64,000 bases of DNA from positions 1-64,000 of the forward strand of contig JADANN010000212.1 of assembly GCA_018806985.1 (NCBI GenBank), read 5' to 3'. This document shows positions 56,301 through 64,000 of this stretch, in pieces. Made by a program: the position numbers and the translations under genes. Below the pieces are notes generated by a model. It ran no database searches. It saw only the letters and a program-made list of their open reading frames with translations, and was not told the origin of the DNA. Source of the DNA: Angiostrongylus vasorum (lineage: Eukaryota > Nematoda > Chromadorea > Rhabditida > Metastrongylidae). Numbering within the stretch: the stretch's first letter is position 1; each line of letters begins with the position of its first letter.

Positions 56301-58604
56301 CACTGTTACTTTGCCTGTCCTATCACCCTCATAGAGGGATCTCATCTTGATTAATCGTGAGGGAACGCGGCGTGTTCCTTGGTGGCGGATAGGAGGTTAA
56401 TCGAGGAACAAAAGCGGCCTTTACTTCCCTGAGACGCAGGGCGATCGAGACTCCCTGTTTCTGCTGCGCCGATTTGGCACCACATGCCTGTATTCACTAA
56501 GACGCATTTAAGCACGCGTGCATGGCTGTGTTCTCGTTTATGCAGGTTGTATTCTATGAGTCAATTCGGTTAAAGGCCTGCAATCAGGTAACAGGGAAGT
56601 ATATGAGAGGCGGTCAGGAGCGCCTTCAAGAAATAAGCTTCTCCTCCACTCTGGGAGAGACAGGAAAGCGACCCATGAGTCACACTGGCTCTGCTCTTCA
56701 CACATTACCTGTCTGAATGCAAGGTCGCTACTCACTGCAAGACCAGCAAGACCGCGCTTTTGTTTAAGAAGGCTGACTTTAACGGTATGGGCTACTATCG
56801 CCCAATCTGCTTATTGTCTGTCGTCTACGAACTTTTAACTCGACTCCTCCTAAACAGGGTTGACAGAACACTGGACGAAGGACAGCCATGTGAGCAAGCA
56901 GGGTTTCCAAAAGGATTTAGTACGATGGACCATATCCACACAATAACAAGACTCACTGAAGTATCGCGATAGTACAAAAGACCACTATGTCTCACTTCCA
57001 CCGATTTAAAGAAGGTCTTTGACTCAACTGAGATATAAGCAGTCATGGAAGCCCTTGATTGTCAGGGAGTCCTTACTCAGTACATAAAAATTCTTCATGA
57101 GTTGTACAAAAATTTCACAACCAAGATATTACCATTCTACAACGATATTAATATCGACGTCAGAAGAGGGGTTAGGCAAGGTGATACCACCTTGCCAAAA
57201 TTATTTACCACCACGCTCGAGAACGTCATGAAAACACTGGAATGGGACAACATGGAAGTGAAAATCGGTGGTGGGAAATTACACCATTTTTGCATTTCTG
57301 ACGATTCGTTGTTGTACCACCAATCATGGCGGGAACAAAAATCCAGGCGGAACAAATGATTGCTGACTTTGATAAAACCTCTGGAAGGTTTGGTCTTGGA
57401 CTAAATCTCACAGAAACGATGTTCGTGAGGAACATATTGGTTTCGTTTGCCCATTCACGCTAACGGAATGAATATCTCCGAATGCTCTAGTTACCTCTAT
57501 CTAAATCGGGATATAAACATGACAAAGAACGACCGAATCTGTGTCCACCTTTTCGACTCCACGATTCTTCGTGCTTTAATGTATGCGTCAGAAACCTGGT
57601 CGATGCGTAAGCAGGATGAAAGATCACTGAGCGTTATTAAACGCGCAGTCGAAAGGACGATGCTAGGAATCCGATGCTCCGATCTATGTCAGCGGTCAAA
57701 AATCAAAAATGCCGTTCAATACGTCAAAGTGTCGAAGATTAGGTGGGCCGGATACGTAATGCGTATGAACGACAACCGATGGGTAAGAGTCGTAAGTGAC
57801 TTTATTCCTCGGGATGCCAAACGTACTGCAGGAAGACCACCGTCCCGATGCTCAGAGTTCTTCACGACAACATTAGAAGAAAGGTATGACGCTGAATGGG
57901 TCCCTAAAGCGAGTAGTACCCACTTGGCTACTACAGGCAGCAGGGAAAAATGGAAGATTTACTGGTGCACACTCCAGTCACTCGACTATCAACGTGACGA
58001 CAGGTGATATAGGTAAATTGTAGGGGAATAATCGATATTCTTGTACAAAAATGTGATATCTGGTAAAGCATCTTCAACGAAGTTCGTTAGTTGTTTGAAG
58101 CAATAGACGTCATTGTCATGAAGTTACGGCTTTATTAGTTGGCGACAGTTTGGTAAGAACAATTCACGCATAGTATTTGTATTGTTCAAAACTTAATGTG
58201 AACTTTATTCACACAGGTACATCGTCTACTTGCTCCGGCATTAGAGTCCGCTATAGAAACAAATTTCAACAATATTATGCAAGGGATCAAATTGCGAATA
58301 ACGGTGTGCTTCCCATATTTCTGTGCTCTCTAGTAAGCATCGTTTGCCTGATACATTCACTCTATTTCAGGAGGAGCGGTGGCGACCTTACGCGTTAGAA
58401 TCTGAATCGGCACTCACTCGACTTGTGGAAGAGCTATCAGATGTTGGTCTTAATATTGATTGGACAGTAGCAGGAGATAGCCGCGCAGCCATCTTGCTGT
58501 CACCACATGCAATTCACTTTGCACGTGTTGCACATTCCCTTGCTAGGGATTTGGCGCCCCTCAGACGGTTAGACCTTTTGAATGCTTTGAATGTTTGTGA
58601 CTAA
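50396..58604 (+). CDS. exoc-8: Exocyst complex component 8 (EXO84), 13 exons, 615 aa
   Basis: Exons: 50396-50468, 50772-50936, 51098-51178, 51537-51637, 53341-53498, 53570-53683, 54021-54223, 54292-54355, 55419-55797, 55867-55957, 56147-56244, 58217-58303 and 58371-58604. Every junction is in phase and the sum is 1848 nt. EXO84 is a subunit of the octameric exocyst that tethers secretory vesicles at the plasma membrane. Recognisable parts: the N-terminal coiled region (FIDASKEIS, LEQEIYQLSSLLLDQK), a PH domain in exons 5-7 (LLYGEMMQLDPETKEDIH, LKNLAVVNVKD, then a helix KMWLDELEKAKRE), and the signature WLQELPAELDDCMAHR leading into RDLDQAVEII (exons 8-9), followed by the C-terminal helical domain (LYLRRRSALQRAAVKDI). 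Length is slightly below human EXOC8 (about 725 aa, from memory). Introns carry a SINE, a 390 bp element, an inverted-repeat element and an RTE-B LINE. The next gene follows after 137 bp. Confidence 0.93.
51218..51502 (+). mobile_element. SINE-1 copy in exoc-8 intron 3
   Basis: Head TGTGGCGCAGTGGTCGG and GAGATCGATCCCCGC. TSD-like flanks TGATTTCAAC before and TGATTTGAAC after. Same orientation as the gene. Confidence 0.9.
52410..52770 (-). mobile_element. 390 bp RTE-A derivative in exoc-8 intron 4
   Basis: Body clear from TTTTCGAAGTTTTGATGG to CCACGATGACGCGGTTAACC (reverse head). The left edge, where the tail should be, is diverged. Confidence 0.82.
54760..55074. mobile_element. Inverted-repeat element of about 315 bp in exoc-8 intron 8
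   Basis: The left arm (54760-54832) and right arm (54998-55074) are reverse complements at about 70 bp, with ACCAATCAT/ATGATTGGT at the ends and TCGGCTAACGC / GCGTTAGCCGA inside. The right arm has CTGAAGA-AGGC followed by GAAGC, a degenerate version of the hammerhead-like core. A solo arm lies at 12855-12930. No coding capacity. Confidence 0.72.
55230..55320. repeat. TA/TG-rich microsatellite in exoc-8 intron 8
   Basis: ATATATAT tract with ATGTGT and ACATGT interruptions, shortly before exon 9. Confidence 0.88.
55361..55390 (+). mobile_element. SINE-1 head fragment just before exoc-8 exon 9
   Basis: GACGCATGTAGCGCAGTGG matches the SINE-1 A-box head and stops there. Exon 9 starts at 55419, 28 bp later. 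Confidence 0.65.
56335..58016 (+). mobile_element. RTE-B LINE with internal deletion, in exoc-8 intron 11
   Basis: A 5' leader (56335-56720) like that at 24310 jumps directly into the RT region (KTALLFKKAD frame near 56745-56785), so the endonuclease is deleted. RT blocks: YYRPICLLSVVYELLTRLL near 56790-56850, QAGFPKGFSTMDHIHT near 56895-56945, RRGVRQGDTTLPKLF near 57160-57210. The catalytic FADD position is degraded (CISDDSLLY). The C-terminal frame 57447-58007 is open for 186 codons with FDSTILRALMYASETW and SKIRWAGYVMRMNDN. Same orientation as exoc-8. Confidence 0.88.
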
Positions 58605-58741
58605 CCATGAAAAATTGTCGCGCTAATGGACCAAATGTTACCAAAAGTATCTCTGAGATTGGTGAATTCATTGGGTTAGCTATCTGCTTCTGCTGAGCAA
58701 GATTCACTTGTACTTTTTCGTTATACATATGACCACATTTT

Positions 58742-60050
58742 ATGGAAATGTACAAGGATATTATTGTCTTCATGCTGATTGTATCCCGCACCGACCGAAT
58801 ATCGGAGACGCTGCCTCATACATTATATTCAAAATCAGATGGAATGGATAAGTTTTATTTCTTAACGCGAACTGGTGCTCTTTATGGCTCCATGGGACGC
58901 CAAGCAAAAGTAGAAGGCACTAAACAAATGTTCAGATCTTGCTTTGCTGATGGCTGCTCAAATCTCAGCAAATGGATGCCATGCACAGTGAGTGCAAGTA
59001 GAAACAAATTTGTCTTGAAGTGTCGTTAACGCTCTTTCTGTGCAGCAAAAACGATATGTTTCTTTACTATATTGTGATGTGCGATGTGAAATAGGGGGAA
59101 ATAGATCATGTATGACAACTACCGACGGTTAGGCGCAGTGCTTGGGTGAAGAAGCTCCGCAGCATTTCCCAAAGCAAATTGCACCGAAAAAGGCCGTGTT
59201 CACTGTTTGCTGGTCTCCCCCTGGTCTGATGCATGACTGCTTCCTGAATTAGCGTAAAACGATTACAGTCAAAAAAGTACTTTCTGCAGATTGACGAAAT
59301 CAACCAGAAATTCCAACGTCGGAGCCCAAAAATTGGTCAACTGAAAGTACGCAATCCTTCTATTCGATAACGTTCGGCCACACATCTCACTACCGACGCT
59401 GCAAAGGTTGGATGACCTGCGCTATAAAACTCTGCCCTCCATCCACCATGTTTGCCCGGAACTCCCGCATACCGAACCCCCACTCCATCAAGCATCTCGA
59501 CAACTTACTGTACGAGAAATGCTTCAAAAACCATGCCACGGCTAGAACTGCTTTCAACGACTGATATAAACAAACTTGTTTATCGTCCGCAAAAACTACT
59601 TGAAAGATTTAGGTTGAAATCATGCATGAATTTCCGAACGAACCAATATAAATTAGGTCCATGTGAAAGGACAATCAGAACAAATTTACTCGTATTATTA
59701 TTCTAGGTCTCCAGCTCGTTCTGCCTGTGATCGATGTACCTACGAGCTTTGGAATGATTATCTGCGTCATCTATCTTGTTCAATATGTGATAGTACAGTA
59801 TATGCGTACACTGCTACCTTTATACTTACTCAGGTCTGGTAATTCGAGTTTTCCTTTTCAACTGATGAGATGATCTCGTGAACGTATCTTTTAGGTTCTT
59901 CCACAATGTGAGTCGACTTTGTATTGTGATGATGAGCCAAGCGATGTTTTATCTCGTCTGTTGGCTGAAAATTATCCTAAGCTCGTTCCTTACGCTAAGG
60001 ACGACGAGGAAGAAATTGTGGAAGACGAGGAAGAAGTTGCACATATTTAA
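58742..60050 (+). CDS. Small Cys-rich protein with acidic tail, 4 exons, 194 aa
   Basis: Exons 58742-58987, 59046-59109, 59715-59833 and 59895-60050 join in phase (585 nt). Cys pairs are spread over all exons: SCFADGC and MPC (exon 1), LLYCDVRC (exon 2), ACDRC and HLSCSIC (exon 3), QCESTLYC (exon 4), suggesting a zinc-binding fold. The C-terminus is acidic (DDEEEIVEDEEEV). I recognise no family. It starts 137 bp after the exoc-8 stop on the same strand, the spacing of nematode operons, so co-transcription with exoc-8 and a downstream trans-spliced leader are inferred. The first exon's start Met is tentative; exon 2 is short and rests on phase plus the GCAG acceptor and GTATGA donor. Confidence 0.6.
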
Positions 60051-60591
60051 TAGATTTCTTGCTCTATGAATGCGTGTATCGTCGTAGTTTTCGAATACTG
60101 TGTGTTTTGAATTCATATGAAGTTTTCTGTCTTTCTTGCTTATTAGGTGCTAATTTCGTTGTCGCTGTATAGTTCAGTGTCCTCAGTCTAAATTCTACTG
60201 CTTTTTCAGCAAGTGACAGAAAAGGCATACTATATCATGGAGAGGAACGGTTTATAAACTTCTGAATATAGTTTTCTAACTTTTTATTCTCACCATCTAT
60301 CTGCTTCTTGAATTTTATTGCAGTTCATGATTAGCATCACGTGGCACTTTCGTCTGAAACAAGTACCATCAGTTTTTGATGCTAGTGTTTTAGCATTAAA
60401 AACCTTAGAAGTGCATGTACCTTTCAAGAAGCATCCGAACGAAGGTCTCTGTTTGACTTCGGTGACAAGTCTCCTTTTTTTTTATCTGCTTTTAGTCTGT
60501 CAATAAATGCATGAATGATAACCTGAAAGTAGATATTCTTCGTAACGTGCTTAACGTATCTATATAGCATGAACTCTACATTGAAATATGA
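60051..60591. other. 3' flank of the Cys-rich gene
   Basis: A candidate acceptor (TTATTGCAG) at 60315-60323 is followed by about 100 bases of open frame (LKQVPSVFDASVLALKTLE). I cannot connect it to any exon, and it may be chance. Confidence 0.35.
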
Positions 60592-60765
60592 GGGACAAAG
60601 GGATAAAACTTTCGACATTGATCCTCCATTGAGGGGTGCGCCGTGCATTTATCGATTTCAGCGAACATCGGTAGAGGGAATTGAATGCATATGTGGTCTA
60701 TAAAGTAACTTGCGATCCTGTATTGATGTCTTAAGTCGGCGCTGCTATCCTCCCAAGCTCCAATT
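60592..60765 (-). mobile_element. SINE-1 fragment, head missing
   Basis: Antisense tail GGGATAAAACTTTCGACATTG at the left and body to GCTGCTATCCTCCCAAG. Diverged. Confidence 0.75.
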
Positions 60766-61169
60766 TTTTGACTATGTGATGGTAGTACAATGTTTTCAAG
60801 GCTTTGTTGTTTTTTAAATTTGTGTTTTGCAATGTTTTTGTAAGACGGGCCTGCGTAGTTAACAATTGCAGTTGAAGGCAAGATTTGTAAATGGACGGAA
60901 AGATGATGGGTCGCTGAAGATGAACGAAAAGCGGACCATTTGGTCCTTCTTAGTGCTAAGTATTTTCGATTTTGTACAGTTCCCTGCAAAATCGATTACG
61001 AGACCGTGGAAATGACGGACATTGACAGAGAGCTCTTCGACGTTGTAAAATCGCGCAAGTGGGTAAGCCAGGTGAAGAAAGGTATGCTATGAGTCATGAG
61101 CAACAGAAGTCTCTGTTGCTAGCGAGCATTCCGATGGAAAGCTTATTGTCGGCGGATAAATTCGATGAA

Positions 61170-61412
61170 GCGATAAGGGACAACGCGTGTAACGTTCGCT
61201 AGTCCCCCAAGGATGCGCCCTGCAGTGGACTTCACCAAGAGTCGTAGAGGTGGTTGGATATATATTTGGCTCATTCAGTAGTTTATGGTAACAGGTCTGC
61301 CACCATTTTGTCGACTCTTGGTTAGACACCATGACTGGCACTGGGGGGTGATCGAACCAACGACAATGTGTGTACAGGATACTTCTAGTCACTATGCTAC
61401 ACCAGACTACGT
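61170..61412 (-). mobile_element. Diverged tRNA-derived SINE
   Basis: On the minus strand: TCTGGTGTAGCATAGTGAC (A box) and GTTGGTTCGATCACC (B box, close to tRNA consensus), then a body that only loosely matches SINE-1 (AAGTCCACTGCAGGGCGCAT). It may be an older subfamily. Confidence 0.6.
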
Positions 61413-62104
61413 CGATAACTAGAGCGATTTCGTGATTTTCAACGTTAGCCATGCTGTTATGCTTGACATGTGCTTAAGTGGAAGATTGGATAATTTGGGG
61501 TTACGTTCGCGCTTTACAAAAAGAAATAGGGCTGGTATGTGTGCTTATGACAAAGTAGAAAACCGACTTCATGCTGAGGGACCGCATGCAAATTCTCCTT
61601 CGATCATCATTAGTTTGAACGGGGGACAGCAAGACGGCTTCGGATAATGGCACACCTGAATGTTGCATCGTTCTTCCTTCCTCGATTCACCCCTGAAAGT
61701 TCAACAAAACACTTTGACAAACTTCAGCTCTCTTATTTAGTATGAAGCTATGTGAAACTGTTTCTTATAGGAAAGGTTTAACACGGCGACAAAATCTGTT
61801 TAGCAGCCTCATTCCTCGGTTATCTTCTTTTTCGTTAGTGTAGAAATAGAAGCATTGGCATAAACCTCGTCTACAAGGACTTTTATATGGGTGGAAGTCT
61901 CTGTATTCTTTGTTGGCTAACGGGAAACTCTACTGGAAGCTCTATTGGTGCACTTGCTTACCTGCAAGAGCATCCATTAGGGACAACTCCTTCGCAGAAC
62001 TCTTGAGCCACAAGATCCACAATCCCTATTACACGAGAGAATCTATAATACAACCGATATTAGTTTATTAAAAAACATAAGCTCTGAGAAATTTTGAACA
62101 TGTT
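61413..62104. other. Intergenic, no gene recognised
   Basis: A short frame at 61432-61647 lacks motif or splice context. Nothing else seen. Confidence 0.4.
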
Positions 62105-62338
62105 CATCGGTCGCTGGTTGGATTCAGTGCATCGAGCTCAGCAAGCGTTGCCTCTCTCGAAGTAACACAATTGCCAGACTTATGTGGGATGACTGAAAAA
62201 AAACACCGACTTGGCACATCGGTAGGCCATCTTAAGTCACTGTGTAGCCCAAATATACATTGAGTAACTTGTATGAGTCAAGTTTCTGGGCGCATCTTCC
62301 AGGGTTTCATTAACGCTGAACGCATTTCCCTTCAGGTT
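62105..62338 (+). mobile_element. Diverged SINE-1 copy
   Basis: GGCACATCGGTAGGCCATC, AAATATACATTGAGTAAC and GGGCGCATCTTCCAGGG match body blocks of SINE-1. The head is lost or unrecognisable. Confidence 0.65.
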
Positions 62339-63454
62339 TTTTTAATATTCATCAAAACAGACGACAATTTTTGTTAAAAAGATGGAGGAGAACTAAACAC
62401 TAGGGCGATTGGAAAAGGAGAGACCGACAATGATTCCACAACAAAATGGGCCACTCATGTACCGTTAGAGATGTCGGGTTAAAACTGCTTTTTTCGAAAG
62501 CGTCTCCCACTGTTCGTTTACCAATCTTAATATTCGCTGGCGTCAAAGAAATCACCTATCGTCATGTAATAAAGCAAGTCAAGAAACGGCAAAACTCATC
62601 CTCATTCACAAGCGCAGGGTTATGATGAAAACCATCAACGGGCTTGATCACCAGCAAAAACGTTAAAACAAAAGATATCTCTCGCTCTGGAAAGCACCGC
62701 TGCGTCCACGACACGCCGTGGAAGACTGTTTCTGATTATGTACACCCGAATTCGTATCAGTCTCATCAGACGTTCGTATTCTTCTACGTGGACCACACCA
62801 GACAGATGTTATCGCCTTCTAGAAAACTATTAACAAGAGGGCTATCACGTGATGAAAGGACAGGGGGAGCCAAATTAGGTGAGGCTTCTGCGCTCAATGG
62901 TGTGGCGCTCGGTTCGTCGCACATCCATTTGTTGTTCAGGTCGTCTATGGTCATGAAACTGTGTCACTCCTGTTTCCTATTATACGCTTTGCACCTCCCT
63001 ATGAGAAGAAATCAAATGCCATAACTGCTACTCGTTACCACTGAGGGTTAGTAGTATAAAAGAAATCTGATACTTTTTCTAAAGATTTCAAGGAGGTCAT
63101 TCGTAACGAAGAAGAAAACAGAAGTCAATCTACAAATTTACAACTTATGCTAACGACATTTTCGTGCAAAAACATAAACGGCAAAAGAACGAGAATATAG
63201 AGAATTGAACCCCAATGAAAATATTTAGACTATTCTCTGCAGTCGTTTGTTCCCTGAAAAACGCACGGTTGAAAATAAATAATTGGCCAGCTGCGGTTCC
63301 ATGGAATGATCAGTAATGAATCCCATTGGCAGAGTAGCATAGTGGGGAGTCTCTGTTGATATCAAGGGACGGAGATTCCGGAGCCGGAACAAGAAGGTAA
63401 GGCAAAAACGGAGGGAACATTACGAGTACAACACTTTGTTTTGTAACTACAACG
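62339..63454. other. Intergenic, no gene recognised
   Basis: A 126-codon frame (62644-63024, +) has no recognisable motif and no supporting splice sites. I do not call it a gene. Confidence 0.4.
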
Positions 63455-63560
63455 ATGCTGAGATATTTGCAAAACTCCGGACCGCAGGTGTCTGCGGTGG
63501 GGAACGAACGCGCTATTGTCCTTTCCGGGGAGTAGCGCATTCACCACCACACCATGCGGA
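63455..63560 (-). repeat. Hairpin element, best-preserved copy
   Basis: GATATTTGCAAAACTCCGG, the perfect ACCGCAG/CTGCGGT hairpin, GGGGAACGAACGCGCTATTG and CACCACACCATGCGG. On the minus strand the CGTTCGTTCCCC block is one base away from a tRNA B box and GGTGTGGTGG is close to an A box. Confidence 0.78.
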
Positions 63561-63599
63561 AAATAGTAGGCAGTAAATAAAACGGTAAACATTGTGATT

Positions 63600-64000
63600 A
63601 TAACTCCCACGTCCGACTTTCTATTAACCTCGGCATTGATCAAGTAATTCGTATTCTTGTTGAACAAACACGAGGTGTTATTTTTATTCTTTATTCACGA
63701 ACAAGCTGACGTTTCGGCGGATTACGCCTTCCTCAGAGCCTGGAAAGGTCAAGTTGACAGCAATCTATTCTGTCAAACACCTCCATAACCAAACAGAGAA
63801 AACGCTGAACCAAGACTTCAATCACAGTGAACACAGCTCTGCACACTCACCGCTTTCTATGAGGCTTCCACTGAGTATGTCGCGTGCGGAGACGAATACA
63901 TTGGGGAAACGGGCAGACCCCTCTGTGCCCGCATAAAAGAACACCTAGTCGGCAAATTTAAACCAAATACCTCACTAGGCACGCATAGGGACCCAGAGAC
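63600..64000 (+). mobile_element. Penelope-like element fragment, cut by window end
   Basis: The flank CGACTTTCTATTAACCTCGG at 63614 is shared with 34768. From about 63885 the frame reads GDEYIGETGRPLCARIKEHL and GTHRDPE, the GIY-YIG nuclease, in one frame up to the window edge. A hammerhead-like core lies upstream in reverse orientation (63708-63736). Confidence 0.82.
63700..63745 (-). ncRNA. Hammerhead-core-like motif, reverse orientation
   Basis: On the minus strand: CTGAGGA, a stem AGGCG/CGCC type, GAAAC and GTCAGC, with GCTGTC about 35 nt upstream. Same motif family as 22675 and 35432. Confidence 0.42.

Noticed and set aside
62644..63024. 126-codon plus-strand frame
   Set aside because: Longest frame of the right end but without motif, splice sites or repeat homology; cannot be told from chance.

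Overview
The window looks like nuclear DNA of a clade V nematode, most likely a hookworm-type strongylid. The reasons are: many short spliced exons with nematode-style T-rich acceptors (TTTTCAG, TTTTTAG) and small introns, an exocyst gene and a nematode-expanded TTBK/CK1-type kinase, and a dense load of RTE-clade LINEs, RTE-tailed SINEs and Penelope-like fragments. Genus is inference from the repeat types only.

Layout. 1-5831: a decayed RTE LINE (RTE-A, minus), a tRNA-headed SINE with intact target-site duplication (TSD), a hairpin element and a short RTE-A derivative. 5832-10819 (+): 14-exon gene for a zinc-finger protein with a FLYWCH-like module. 11040-14330: RTE-A and SINE debris and TA microsatellites. 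15188-21049 (+): 7-exon gene of unknown function whose large fifth intron holds LINE fragments. 21050-28166: intergenic repeats including a nearly full-length but broken second LINE (RTE-B). 28167-37914 (-): multi-exon TTBK-like kinase, its introns packed with SINEs, RTE-B and a Penelope-like element, with one apparent +1 frameshift. 38265-45780: repeats, with RTE-A and RTE-B joined in opposite orientation. 45781-50019 (-): PWWP/AT-hook/Cys-rich chromatin-type gene. 50396-58604 (+): exoc-8 (exocyst EXO84), divergently paired with the PWWP gene over about 376 bp. 58742-60050 (+): small Cys-rich acidic-tailed protein 137 bp behind exoc-8, probably in the same operon. 60051-64000: SINE fragments, a hairpin element and, at the right edge, a Penelope-like GIY-YIG fragment.

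Gene models were assembled by eye from splice signals and reading-frame phase. Four of the five models without an open problem (genes at 5832, 15188, 45781, 50396, 58742) give phase-consistent coding sums divisible by three throughout; the fifth, the gene at 5832, also does but its first exon boundary is less certain. The kinase has one frame break and one unresolved junction. The repeat analysis suggests that two non-autonomous families share a 3' tail with RTE-A, and that Penelope-like remnants carry a hammerhead-core-like motif. No bacterial-style operons, CRISPR arrays or complete cellular tRNA or rRNA genes were seen.
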